Of a stretch of 64,000 nt of DNA, positions 41,936 to 51,049 are shown piece by piece. The translations under genes and the position numbers were made by a program. Positions within the stretch are counted from its first letter, which is position 1, and every line of letters starts with the position of its first letter. The DNA comes from JAFGIN01 sp050301235 (GTDB lineage Bacteria > Fibrobacterota > Chitinivibrionia > Chitinivibrionales > Chitinispirillaceae). The DNA is taken from the NCBI GenBank assembly GCA_050301235.1, contig JBNKZD010000258.1:25221-89220 (forward strand), written 5' to 3'. The notes beneath the pieces were generated by a model, which was given only the letters and a program-made list of their open reading frames with translations, did no database searches and was not told the origin of the DNA.

Positions 41936-44900
41936 TTATTTACAAAGATCCATACATTTCTTTAAAAGGATTCTAATTTTCTCAATATCAAACGCTTCTA
42001 CAGCTCGTTCCAGTTTAATGGCCAGTGCATCAATTTCTTTTGATGCATGTTCTGTTGAGAACAGATGGAGTTCCCCGATTAGTGCACGTATACGCTGCAT
42101 CTTTATAGCGCCAGAGAAATGTTCGATTTTATGTTCAAACTCATTTTTGAATACAATTTTTAAATCCGGCGCCAATGACATTTTTTCTTTTCCCTGTCGT
42201 TTTACCGTTTTCTCCTGTTTTGAAACTTTTGGAATATAACGCACAAGAACATTCATTAATGTATCAGCTTCAACAGGTTTTGGAATATATTCATTAAAAA
42301 CATAGTTATCATCTTTGTTAATCTCGTCCAGGTAATTTGATGCACTCAATGCAATTATCGGTGTTTCTTTCAACTCACTGTTTTCTCTCAATTTTTTCAT
42401 CGCATCGATACCGCTCATACCCGGCATTCTAATATCCATCAAAATCAATTGGGGTTTTTTCTCTATTGCCACTGCAACCGCAGACTCGCCATTCTCAACC
42501 TCCAGTACATCTAGTCCGGCATTAACCAGATGTTCTTTCAGCATTTGTCTGTTTGATTCGATATCATCCGCAACAAGAATTGTACTTCTTACAAATGAAT
42601 ACAACTGATTGGTATCAGAACTCGATTTTCTGACTCTTTTTCTTTCTGTCTTCATAATTTTAACATCATGCAGTTTTATTTTAAACGAAGCTCCTTTTCC
42701 GGGCTTACTCTCAACAGACAGTTCTCCATTCATTAATTCTGCCATTTTTTTACTAATTGATAAGCCTAACCCGGTACCCCCATATTTTGCAGTGTTCTGA
42801 CCTGAACGCTGACGGAACGGTTCGAAAATAACCTTCTGCTCTTCTTGGGGTATTCCTATCCCGGTATCGGTAATTGTTATTTCCACTTCAGTAGTACCTG
42901 ATTTTGATTCCGATAGACTTTTTGCGGCCACTTCAACAGTTATACTTCCTGAATCTGTAAATTTAACGGCATTTCCGACAATATTTAATAACACTTGCCT
43001 AAGGCGAATTTCATCGAGGTAAAATATTTCCGGAAGGTCCTGCTGGAAATCGAAAATCAATTTCAGCCCTTTTTCTTCAATTCGTTGATTAAATATCTGT
43101 TGAATCTCTTCAAATACCGGAAATAACTTCATTGGTTCATATTGTATTTTCATCATTCCGGCGTCAATTTTTGACATGTCAAGAATATCATTTATGATTC
43201 GCAGGAGGCTTTTACCAGCTGTCATAATTGAGTTAATATATTGCTTTTGTTTATTATCCTGAGCTATTGTTTCCAAAAGCTCCGAAAACCCGATAACCGC
43301 ATTTAGAGGAGTCCGGATCTCATGACTCATATTGGCTATAAATTCACTTTTGCTTCGGTTTGCACGATCTGCGGCTTCTATTGCGTTTCTCAATTCGATC
43401 TGGGTTTCTCTTTCCATAGTGATATCCCAGTTCATGCCGATCATACGGATTGCGATACCTTTCTCATTTCTATATACTTTTGATAGTACTCTCACATGCT
43501 TAATTGCACCATCAGCATGAATAATTCTGAATTCACTGTTAAATTCTATAATGCCCTTTAATGCCAGATCAACTTCTACAAGTACCTTCTCTCGATCCAA
43601 AGGATGAATACTCGATCGCCACATTTCAATTGATGCATCCTTTTCATTGGCATTTTTTCCATACAACTCAAACATCTGGTCGTTCCATACCAGAATGTTA
43701 TTCTCCACATCCCAGTCCCAGATACCCGTTTGCGCTGCCCTTGTTGCTAGTGTCAAACGCTCTGTAATATCTTTAAATGCTGCCTCATTCTTTTTACGCT
43801 CCGAAATATCACGCAAAAACATTACAAATTTTCCACTTCCGGATCGTAAATAATTGATACTTATCTCCAGATCAATCAATTTTCCGTTTTTACAACGATG
43901 CCGTGATTCAAATCGATCGTGTCCTCCGTTAATAAGGCGATCCATCTGAAGCTGCATCCGTTCATCGCTTTCTGATGCATCAATTTCGAAAATTGACATC
44001 GATAAAAGTTCTCTCTTACTGAATCCAGTCAACGTGCAATATGCCTGATTTACATCAATAATTTTCCCGTTAATGTCTACTAATGCAAAACAATCCATTG
44101 CCGTATTTATAATTGAGCTGTACTTATCTTCCTCCTGAAGGTGCTCCATCTCTGCTGACGCTCTCACTGCAATAATCTGGAATACTTCCTGCGCCATGGA
44201 TGGTAAATACATTTCCGATTGTGACAGGAAGCAAAGAACCCCTCTTATCTGTTTATGCTTATCGTAAAGACAAACACCGGTGTACCCGCGGAAAGCATAA
44301 TCCATGACCAGAATACTTTCCGGACAAATCACATCGATATTGTCGGTATAATGACAATACCCCTTTTCAATAGTAAGGCCAATAAGCTGGTCATTGTTAG
44401 CAAGACCTGTTGAAAACAATACATGTTCACTGCTTGCTACAGCGACAATACTGCCATTTCTGTTTTCATCAATTTCAATTATCAGGCACACATCACAATT
44501 CAACCAGCTGCGTAGCCAGTCACAAACCACCCCAAAAAAACCTTCACTTGGAGTTTTAACGGTAACCTGCACAAGTTCCCGCAGTGTATCTTCATCATTT
44601 TTTCTCTCGGAAATATCCCGTGCTGCACCATATATCCATTTTCCATATCTTGTCAATCGCCACTCCAGCCATCTCCAGGCACCGGACTGAGTTTTGAACC
44701 GGCAGATAAAATTAGCTGTTTCTGAATTTGTCTCCAGACTTTCGACAAATTCTTTTACGCTCTTAACATCTTCTTTATGTAAATAAGAATACAGCTCAGT
44801 CTCTACCAGATCTTTCCTCTGATACCCGAAATTCAATTCCCACTGATTATTCAATTTTTTAAAAAAACCGGATGTATCTATGACACAAAGCAGATCTAAA

Positions 44901-45229
44901 GCTGCAAAATAAAAACTATTTACTTCAAATTCATCTGAATCTACAGACTGAATATCGATACTGACAGACTTACTGTTTTCATTGTTATTAATTTCGATGT
45001 AATATACATCTGCCAAATCCTGTACTGTATTTAAATCATTTGCCAATTCCTTTTTTTCGAGAAAGTCGACTGCATCAATATTTTGACTAATAGCAACTCT
45101 CTTTTGTAGCAACTTCAGTTGGACAACAGTAATTATGTAGAGAATGACCATTGCGATCAAAATAAATATTAATACTATTATCGTTCCGGAAAACACCATA
45201 ATTAATCCGTTTTTTTTCTCTATCTGCAA
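41936..45229 (-). CDS. Membrane-tethered PAS/GAF hybrid histidine kinase
   Basis: 1097 residues. One N-terminal transmembrane helix (about 10-34) is followed by PAS (about 90-205, ending GAARDISERK), GAF (about 215-370), a second PAS (about 375-485, ...FLRDISERK) and a PAS_3-type domain (about 495-605). HisKA has phospho-His near 634 in FIANMSHEIRTPLNAVIGF. The HATPase (about 740-855) has NAVKFTDSGS, ITDTGIGIP and YGGTGLGLSISKK. The receiver (about 880-1000) has LILMDIRMPGMSG. The final ~75 residues are helical in the place of an Hpt domain but lack an obvious HxxKG phospho-acceptor. It is the first gene of the signalling run and the likely entry point for environmental input. Confidence 0.9.
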   Translation of the reverse strand: MQIEKKNGLIMVFSGTIIVLIFILIAMVILYIITVVQLKLLQKRVAISQNIDAVDFLEKKELANDLNTVQDLADVYYIEINNNENSKSVSIDIQSVDSDEFEVNSFYFAALDLLCVIDTSGFFKKLNNQWELNFGYQRKDLVETELYSYLHKEDVKSVKEFVESLETNSETANFICRFKTQSGAWRWLEWRLTRYGKWIYGAARDISERKNDEDTLRELVQVTVKTPSEGFFGVVCDWLRSWLNCDVCLIIEIDENRNGSIVAVASSEHVLFSTGLANNDQLIGLTIEKGYCHYTDNIDVICPESILVMDYAFRGYTGVCLYDKHKQIRGVLCFLSQSEMYLPSMAQEVFQIIAVRASAEMEHLQEEDKYSSIINTAMDCFALVDINGKIIDVNQAYCTLTGFSKRELLSMSIFEIDASESDERMQLQMDRLINGGHDRFESRHRCKNGKLIDLEISINYLRSGSGKFVMFLRDISERKKNEAAFKDITERLTLATRAAQTGIWDWDVENNILVWNDQMFELYGKNANEKDASIEMWRSSIHPLDREKVLVEVDLALKGIIEFNSEFRIIHADGAIKHVRVLSKVYRNEKGIAIRMIGMNWDITMERETQIELRNAIEAADRANRSKSEFIANMSHEIRTPLNAVIGFSELLETIAQDNKQKQYINSIMTAGKSLLRIINDILDMSKIDAGMMKIQYEPMKLFPVFEEIQQIFNQRIEEKGLKLIFDFQQDLPEIFYLDEIRLRQVLLNIVGNAVKFTDSGSITVEVAAKSLSESKSGTTEVEITITDTGIGIPQEEQKVIFEPFRQRSGQNTAKYGGTGLGLSISKKMAELMNGELSVESKPGKGASFKIKLHDVKIMKTERKRVRKSSSDTNQLYSFVRSTILVADDIESNRQMLKEHLVNAGLDVLEVENGESAVAVAIEKKPQLILMDIRMPGMSGIDAMKKLRENSELKETPIIALSASNYLDEINKDDNYVFNEYIPKPVEADTLMNVLVRYIPKVSKQEKTVKRQGKEKMSLAPDLKIVFKNEFEHKIEHFSGAIKMQRIRALIGELHLFSTEHASKEIDALAIKLERAVEAFDIEKIRILLKKCMDLCK

Positions 45230-45407
45230 TAATCTTTAAATTCAAAATATTATAATTCAGAAGATAGCCATTACTTCAGCAGTACAGGTCGATCCGTAAA
45301 GTATATCATATTTGTAGAAACATGTTAAGTTTTAAGTAATTGTTATTGTCCAAATCATTATCATTGAATTATCTTAGTCCTTTGTTAAAAATGGGATAAT
45401 TGAAGAA

Positions 45408-46055
45408 ATGTACAAACCATCCGCGCAATTCCTTGAATTATATGCACCTGTAGAAGTAACGGATCTGACTAATCCGGTGAAGATTCACCAAACATCCGAC
45501 TTTTTTGGCTTATGGGAGCATCTTGAAAAAGAAGCTGGTCACCTCTGTGATGTCCCATTCTGGGCGATCGCATGGCCTGCAGCCAGAGCACTATCATCAT
45601 TCATTCTTCGTCACCCCGAGATGTTCAGGAATATTACAGTCCTTGATTTTGGTTGTGGATGTGGCATTGCCGGAATAACTGCCGCAAGACAGGGAGCTGT
45701 TGTTACTCTGAACGATATTGATCCAATTGCAGCACATGTAGCATCAATTAATTGCCAGATCAATACTGTTTCCTGCACAGTTTCTGTTGAAAATCTATTG
45801 TCTGATTCTACACCTGCAGCTTTTGATATTATCCTCATCGCTGACTGTTTCTATCAGAAAACTATTTCAGATCAGATACATACGTTCCTGCTTAAGCAAT
45901 TTAAAAATGGTTCAACAATTATCATCGCAGATGGGCATCGACCATTTACACCACGTCAAAATTGTAGTCTGATTGAGACGATAACCCTTCAGGTTAATTA
46001 TGCCATTGAAGGAGTTACTGAGCGGAATGTTGATCTGTTACAGTTTAATGGCTGA
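45408..46055 (+). CDS. Class I SAM methyltransferase (ETFB-lysine/PrmA-like)
   Basis: 215 residues. The FWAIAWPAARALSSFIL motif before the SAM site is typical of the METTL20/ETFB-lysine and nicotinamide-N-methyltransferase-like group. Motif I is VLDFGCGCGIAGITAA, the acidic strand-2 end is TLNDIDPIA, and motif IV-like is FDIILIADCFYQ. It is probably a cytoplasmic protein-lysine N-methyltransferase, but the substrate cannot be read from sequence. It is divergent from the hybrid kinase and 30 bases ahead of the GH26 gene, which has its own ribosome site. Confidence 0.78.
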   Translation: MYKPSAQFLELYAPVEVTDLTNPVKIHQTSDFFGLWEHLEKEAGHLCDVPFWAIAWPAARALSSFILRHPEMFRNITVLDFGCGCGIAGITAARQGAVVTLNDIDPIAAHVASINCQINTVSCTVSVENLLSDSTPAAFDIILIADCFYQKTISDQIHTFLLKQFKNGSTIIIADGHRPFTPRQNCSLIETITLQVNYAIEGVTERNVDLLQFNG

Positions 46056-46085
46056 AGAGTATATTATATAATAAAAGGAGTATGT

Positions 46086-47858
46086 ATGATAGAAAAGCTG
46101 GTTTTTTGTGCTATAGTGCTGACTCTGGGTATTTCTAATGCAGCCGATAGGTATGAGGCCGAAAGTGCCATTGTTGATGAAAATTCGGTTCAAAAAATTG
46201 CTGATGCTAATGCTTCGGGAGGTTTTTACGTCAATATGAAAGAAGGCTCGCTCTCGTTCAAAACGAATGTGACTTCCGCAGGCTTTTATACACTTTGGGT
46301 GTATTATACACAGACTGGTGATCCGGTCCATAAAATTCAAAATCTTTCCCTGAATGGAGCCATGATTGGTCAGATTGACTTTCCATACACAACTTCATTT
46401 GTGCGTTTGAAAGCATCTGCAAAGATAAAGCTTCCAGCAGGAGAAAATACTTTAGCGATCACAAAATCATGGGGCTGGGTTAATGTCGATTATATTGAAC
46501 TAACTCCATACGAAGATGTTTCACCATTTACAATAAGTAGTAACCTTGTAAGTCCTGATGCATCTGAGAATGCTAAAAAAGTCTACAATTTTTTACGGCA
46601 GAATTTTCAAAAAAAAGTGATCAGTGGTGTCATGACCAGTGATGTCATGCAAAATGATGGGAAATACACACCTGACACACTGGAAAACCAGACAGAGGTT
46701 GCCTGGATTATGAAAGCTGCTGGGAAAATACCTGCACTTCTTGGCATTGATTTTCTTCATGCAGTAGGGAAAAACTCTGAAGGTGAGTGGTATCAAGGCT
46801 ATACAAAAGCTACAATATCACTGGCAGAAACTGTTTTTAAAAAGGGAGGTATTCCAGCTTACTGTTTCCATTGGAAAGATCCAAGTCATACAGTTGAAGC
46901 TTTCTACACAAAATCATCCGGTAACACCCCGTATACATCATTTAACCTAAAAAACATCTATACAGATACATCGACGTGTACGACCTATAACACCGGCAGT
47001 GATGAATATAAAGCAATTATCAGAGACCTTGATATCATAGCCGGTTATTTGAAAACGCTTGCAGACAAGGGAATTCCGATTTTGTGGCGACCTCTCCATG
47101 AAGCATCCGGGAAGTGGTTCTGGTGGGGAGAACAGGGCCCAAAAGCATGTAAAGGTCTTTACCGACTAATGTTTGATCAGTTTATTAATGTTCATCATCT
47201 TAACAACCTTATCTGGGTTTGGACCACCGATGAAGCTAATGATGCGCTGGACTGGTATCCCGGTGATGAATATGTTGATATTGTCGGACGAGACTTTTAC
47301 TACTATCCCCGCGAGGCAAATCATGGCTCTTTAGTCGCTTCATTTGAAAAAGTTAAAGAGATGTTTAAAGGTAATAAAATTGTTACGTTGAGTGAAAACG
47401 GATCGATTCCTTACCCTGAGAATCTTGTCAGTGATGGAGCCGGATGGTCCTATTTCATGCCCTGGAATCTTGATTACACAATGGATGGGTGGGCACATGA
47501 TAATACCGCGGCTGACTGGAAACAGATATTAAATCATTATTATGTGATTACTCTGGATAAAATGCCGGGCTGGAGTAATTATAATGTTCCAGCGAAGATG
47601 CCCGAAAGACATGCAACCAGAGGTGCAACAATCAGATATAAAAGTGGCACTATTGATGTTTTCTTACCGGATGGAAATGTGACTTCAATTGAGATTTATA
47701 ATTTAAAGGGGAGTCACCTATCTACTCTTTCAAAAGGTTTGCAGAAAGAGGGAATGTATCATTTCTCATTGAACAACATTGCCAGAGGGATGTATTTTGT
47801 GAATGTAAAATATAAGTCATCTTCGAAAATCGTGTCTGAACCGATTATGATAAGGTAA
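46086..47858 (+). CDS. Secreted CBM35-GH26 beta-mannanase with sorting C-terminus
   Basis: 590 residues. A signal peptide (to about 19, ISNAA) is followed by a CBM35-like module (DRYEAESAIV ... WGWVNVDYIELTP, about 20-140) and a GH26 catalytic domain (about 150-500). The acid/base is Glu339 in WRPLHEASGKWFWWG and the nucleophile is Glu437 in VTLSENGSIP. The last ~75 residues form a sorting-type beta-sandwich (IEIYNLKGSHLSTL ... ARGMYFVNVKY ... PIMIR) like type IX secretion cargo. GH26 enzymes hydrolyse beta-1,4-mannans; some act on other beta-glucans. AAAGGAG precedes the ATG. It is one of four polysaccharide-active genes in the window with this tail. Confidence 0.9.
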   Translation: MIEKLVFCAIVLTLGISNAADRYEAESAIVDENSVQKIADANASGGFYVNMKEGSLSFKTNVTSAGFYTLWVYYTQTGDPVHKIQNLSLNGAMIGQIDFPYTTSFVRLKASAKIKLPAGENTLAITKSWGWVNVDYIELTPYEDVSPFTISSNLVSPDASENAKKVYNFLRQNFQKKVISGVMTSDVMQNDGKYTPDTLENQTEVAWIMKAAGKIPALLGIDFLHAVGKNSEGEWYQGYTKATISLAETVFKKGGIPAYCFHWKDPSHTVEAFYTKSSGNTPYTSFNLKNIYTDTSTCTTYNTGSDEYKAIIRDLDIIAGYLKTLADKGIPILWRPLHEASGKWFWWGEQGPKACKGLYRLMFDQFINVHHLNNLIWVWTTDEANDALDWYPGDEYVDIVGRDFYYYPREANHGSLVASFEKVKEMFKGNKIVTLSENGSIPYPENLVSDGAGWSYFMPWNLDYTMDGWAHDNTAADWKQILNHYYVITLDKMPGWSNYNVPAKMPERHATRGATIRYKSGTIDVFLPDGNVTSIEIYNLKGSHLSTLSKGLQKEGMYHFSLNNIARGMYFVNVKYKSSSKIVSEPIMIR

Positions 47859-47921
47859 TTAATATTTAATCCCTACGGGATCAGGAATACTAAAACATTA
47901 ATAATATATTGTTTTGTTAAT

Positions 47922-48578
47922 TTACTTAAACACCTTATCACCTTCATAAACAAGATATTTCGACGGCCGTCCTTTTGTTCGCTTCACCTGCTCCAGTTCA
48001 CTGATACGGTACATGGAAAGCAGTTTCCTTCGGAAATTAGGGGTAGTCAACTTTTTCCCCAGGATGATCTCATAAATTTCCTGAAGTTCCGTCCAGGTAA
48101 AGTGTTGATCGAGCAGGCTGAACGCTATCGGGGTATACAAAAGCTTGCCTTGAATTCTTTCTAAAAGGTCTCTAAGAATTATTGAATGGTCGAATGCAAG
48201 ATGTTTTGGCAATGCGGTTAATGGGAACCAGCCAGCTGCTGTAGACATCTGCAGATCCGGTTCCGGCAGTTTAATTTTTGAGAATGGTATCAATGCATAA
48301 TAAGCGATTGTAATGACTCGCATTCGTGGATCCCGAAACGGGTCCCCATAGGTTTTCAACTGTTCTAGAAAAACACCCTCCATCTCGGTCTCTTCACGCA
48401 ATTTTCTCCGGGCAGCATCCTCGAGGGATTCTTTTTTCTCAATACATACAAAACCGCCTGGAATAGCCCAATCATTCAGGAAGGGTTCGATATCACGCTT
48501 TATCAATAGTACCTTTAGTTCTTTATCGATAATAGAACAAACCGCGATATCAAAGGTTACTGAGGGTTTTTCGTACAT
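47922..48578 (-). CDS. nrtR: NrtR-like Nudix-fold regulator of NAD metabolism
   Basis: 218 residues: an N-terminal Nudix fold (VLLIKRDIEPFLNDWAIPGGFV) joined to a C-terminal winged helix (FTWTELQEIYEIILGKKL ... FRRKLLSMYRI ... GRPSKYLVY). The Nudix box reads ARRKLREETEM where active enzymes have RE-x-EE-x-G: the first Glu is Lys and the Gly is Glu. Such damage is typical of NrtR, which senses ADP-ribose rather than hydrolysing it and represses NAD-salvage genes. It is the third gene of a pncB-pncA-nrtR operon, with a 4-base gap after pncA, which strongly supports the assignment. An active ADP-ribose hydrolase is less likely. Confidence 0.83.
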   Translation of the reverse strand: MYEKPSVTFDIAVCSIIDKELKVLLIKRDIEPFLNDWAIPGGFVCIEKKESLEDAARRKLREETEMEGVFLEQLKTYGDPFRDPRMRVITIAYYALIPFSKIKLPEPDLQMSTAAGWFPLTALPKHLAFDHSIILRDLLERIQGKLLYTPIAFSLLDQHFTWTELQEIYEIILGKKLTTPNFRRKLLSMYRISELEQVKRTKGRPSKYLVYEGDKVFK

Positions 48579-48582
48579 ATAT

Positions 48583-49149
48583 TTAAAATTTTACATCCAT
48601 ATAATTTACAACAACCACACCCTTCATCTTCATCTCTTCAATGGCATTTTTACTATCAAGCGGATTGATGTTAACCCCTCTGCACAGATCTTTTATAAGA
48701 ACTACCTTATACCCGACATCAATCGCATCCATAGCGGTAAACTTTACACAGTAATCTGTAGCCAGACCACAGATGTAAACTGTATCAACATTTCTGGCTT
48801 TCAGGAAATCATCAAGTTCAGTTTTATGTTTGCGGTTGTTGTCCCAGAATCCACTGTAGCTGTCTATATCCTGATGAGAACCTTTGCGAATGAAATGATC
48901 ACTATTACGTATAATTCTCCGGTCGATTTCGGCGCCCCTGCTGTTTTGAACACAATGAACTGGCCAGATTCCTCCATTTACTTTAAAACTGCAGTGGTTG
49001 GCAGGATGCCAGTCCTGAGTGAACACGACAAGATCAAATCTGTCTCTAATCGTAAGGATCGGTTCAGCAAGCTGGTCACCCTCTTTAACCGCTAATGCTC
49101 CACCCGGCATAAAATCATACTGTATATCGATAATAATAAGTGCTTTCAT
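48583..49149 (-). CDS. pncA: Nicotinamidase
   Basis: 188 residues, isochorismatase-like fold. It deamidates nicotinamide to nicotinate in NAD salvage. Motifs: IIIDIQYDFMPGGALAV (catalytic Asp8), VVFTQDWHPANHCSF (metal-binding region), WPVHCVQ, and the nucleophile Cys in YICGLATDYCVKFTAMDA. The length is normal. It starts 3 bases after pncB ends and stops 4 bases before the NrtR-like gene. Confidence 0.95.
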   Translation of the reverse strand: MKALIIIDIQYDFMPGGALAVKEGDQLAEPILTIRDRFDLVVFTQDWHPANHCSFKVNGGIWPVHCVQNSRGAEIDRRIIRNSDHFIRKGSHQDIDSYSGFWDNNRKHKTELDDFLKARNVDTVYICGLATDYCVKFTAMDAIDVGYKVVLIKDLCRGVNINPLDSKNAIEEMKMKGVVVVNYMDVKF

Positions 49150-49152
49150 TTA

Positions 49153-50337
49153 CTATTGCTCCTGCGTTTGTGTTGTTTCAATTCTCAATATTTTCTTACA
49201 CATGGACACCGCTTCGAAAGGACCTGTATGTTTTCCAGCATCATCGGAAAGTTTCACTGTAGGCACCCATTGCTCCCCAACCTTGATTGCGGTCAGCTTA
49301 ATTACCATATTGAGCGGTTTAACGCCCACATCATTGGTAAGATGAGTCCCGATCCCATAGGTGGCTCCGATTTTTCCATGACAGAAGTTGTTAATCTGCT
49401 CAACACGATCGACATCAAGACTATCGGAAAAAACTATTATCTTACTCATTGGATCGATACGCAGCTTTTCATAATGGTGTATAGCCATTTGGGCAAAAGT
49501 TATCGGATCCCCGCTGTCCTGACGAATCCCATCAAATAGTTTTGCATATTTCGTGCTGAAATCACTAAAAAAAACATTGGTCGTAAAAGTATCGGTGAGT
49601 GCAACTCCCAGATCACCCTGATATACATCAATCCATTTTTCCATACCGATTTTATTTGACTGAATGTACCCGTATAGCGCAGCGATTCCCATATACCACT
49701 CATGTGCCTGTGTTCCGATAGTTTTACATTTATATTTCATTGCCAGATGCGGGTTACTAGTTCCCGAAAAACTGGTGGGTGCATAGCATTTACATGCAGC
49801 AACTAACCGTTCATGATTTCCAAAAGAGAATCTTCGACGTGTACCAAAATCAGAAAACCTTGCCTCCATACGCTCAAGGCGTTCAATTTTGATTCTGTTA
49901 ATCTTATCGAGTTCATCGATCGGCAATGTCTGTTGATCTGTTAATTTAAAATACAACTCACTGATAATTGCCATAAGTGGGACCTCCCAGAGAATCGTAC
50001 GATACCAGTACCCTTCAATAGTAAGTGTAATGAGGTTGCCGTACTGGTCAATGTGTACTTCATTGGGATCAAACTGATACCCATTCAAATAATCGAGATA
50101 TGGCAGTTTCAGGTAATAGCACGTTTCACGCAGGAATTGCATTTCATCAGTGGTGATTTTAAGATCACACATCGCAGTAATCTCCTGTTTGAGAAGATCT
50201 GCAAAGTGATCAGGAAAATCACGTTTTGTGCGAAAAATCAGTTCATACCTTGCAATTTCAGAGGGAAACTGAGCGATAACCGCTTGTTGCATAGTTAGTT
50301 TGTAGAGATCTGTATCAAGCATCGACATAATAATCAT
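49153..50337 (-). CDS. pncB: Nicotinate phosphoribosyltransferase
   Basis: About 394 residues; converts nicotinate and PRPP to nicotinate mononucleotide. Family motifs: MLDTDLYKLTMQQAV at the start, ARYELIFRTKRDFP, DFGTRRRFSFGNHE (active-site region), GTSNPHLAMKY, GTQAHEWYMG, DGIRQDSGDPITFA and IGATYGIGTHLTND. The reading frame is open upstream to 50463, but the ATG at 50337 is preferred: AAGGG lies 8 bases before it and the family normally begins near this point. It is the first gene of the pncB-pncA-nrtR operon. Confidence 0.95.
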   Translation of the reverse strand: MIIMSMLDTDLYKLTMQQAVIAQFPSEIARYELIFRTKRDFPDHFADLLKQEITAMCDLKITTDEMQFLRETCYYLKLPYLDYLNGYQFDPNEVHIDQYGNLITLTIEGYWYRTILWEVPLMAIISELYFKLTDQQTLPIDELDKINRIKIERLERMEARFSDFGTRRRFSFGNHERLVAACKCYAPTSFSGTSNPHLAMKYKCKTIGTQAHEWYMGIAALYGYIQSNKIGMEKWIDVYQGDLGVALTDTFTTNVFFSDFSTKYAKLFDGIRQDSGDPITFAQMAIHHYEKLRIDPMSKIIVFSDSLDVDRVEQINNFCHGKIGATYGIGTHLTNDVGVKPLNMVIKLTAIKVGEQWVPTVKLSDDAGKHTGPFEAVSMCKKILRIETTQTQEQ

Positions 50338-50405
50338 ATGTAAGCCCTTAAAAATGTTTTTATCTTTTTGATAATAGGATACCACTAACCAGCTGTTAAA
50401 GTAAG

Positions 50406-50432
50406 TTTTTTTTATCATTTTAATAAAAAAAA
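50406..50432. promoter_or_regulatory. A/T inverted repeat upstream of pncB
   Basis: TTTTTTTTAT-7 nt-ATAAAAAAAA, perfect 10-bp arms about 70-95 bases upstream of the pncB ATG. The position suits a regulatory site (perhaps NrtR), but the low complexity makes chance or a terminator equally possible. Confidence 0.3.
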
Positions 50433-50541
50433 GATCTATTATGGTTTCTTTACAGAGATTCAAAAACTTTTAAACAGCCATGCTTTGGTGGGTCTTAACG
50501 TACTATTGAAAAAGCCACAATGCACCGAAGGTCTCGCCCGA

Positions 50542-50685
50542 TTACATACCAGGAGTATTTGGACCTCCATTGTAATGCACGCAGTCTGGAATGCGGCCGT
50601 TTTTATCAATATAACACGGATTGCATTTCCAGCTTAACAGTCGAAACCAATGAGAATTATCTTCAATGTTTAAAAGCCATGTAAT
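50542..50685 (-). pseudogene. Small Cys-containing coding fragment downstream of ywbE
   Basis: A 47-residue minus-strand reading frame with protein-like composition: TWLLNIEDNSHWFRLLSWK, then CNPCYIDKNGRIPDC, ending YNGGPNTPGM before a TAA. It begins directly after the ywbE stop, in a different frame, without a credible start codon. Either it is the 3' remnant of a lost gene or it uses a rare ATT start by coupling to ywbE. No family recognised. Confidence 0.35.
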
Positions 50686-50687
50686 AT

Positions 50688-50882
50688 CTACTGTAAGATT
50701 TTCACTACACGACCTACTAATCCACTTGTAAGGCGGACCTTTATACCGTGAGGGTGGCTTGATGAATTTGTCAAAACATCCTTAACAATTCCTTCAGTTG
50801 TTTTTCCTGTCCGCTGATCTTCTTTTAAAACAATTAACACTTTTTTGCCGGCTTGAATATTTGATCTTGTGGTCCCATCCAT
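50688..50882 (-). CDS. ywbE: YwbE family small protein
   Basis: 64 residues matching the conserved YwbE/DUF2196 family almost end to end: R-S-x-I-x-x-G-x-x-V-x-I-V-L-K-x-D-Q-R-T-G-K, then TEGIVKDVLTNSSSHPHGIKV, then RLTSGLVGRVVKI. A small beta-barrel (KOW/Sm-like) protein of unknown function, found widely in bacteria. GGGAGAAACTT precedes the ATG. No operon partner is evident apart from the coding fragment immediately downstream. Confidence 0.88.
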   Translation of the reverse strand: MDGTTRSNIQAGKKVLIVLKEDQRTGKTTEGIVKDVLTNSSSHPHGIKVRLTSGLVGRVVKILQ

Positions 50883-51049
50883 AAGTTTCTCCCTTTCACT
50901 TAATTCTTCTGATATAATATAATTCAGATGTTATAAATAAGGGTGAGCCACGTGATGGATATTAAGACAATTAGGCTAATCTTAGCAGGCTTATGGTCAA
51001 TTAAAAGAGATGATATGATCTGCAGCGCTATGAGTTCTTTATTTAAATA

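Larger units (their letters stand above)
50338..50687. other. Upstream region of pncB, with an inverted repeat and a coding remnant
   Basis: Carries the pncB promoter side, including an A/T palindrome at 50406-50432, and a minus-strand coding-like fragment at 50542-50685. Both are listed separately. Nothing else was recognised. Confidence 0.4.

Noticed and set aside
50883..51049. Upstream continuation of the sorting-domain remnant
   Set aside because: The frame contains a stop at 51044-51046, and the sequence before it has no similarity to an exported enzyme.
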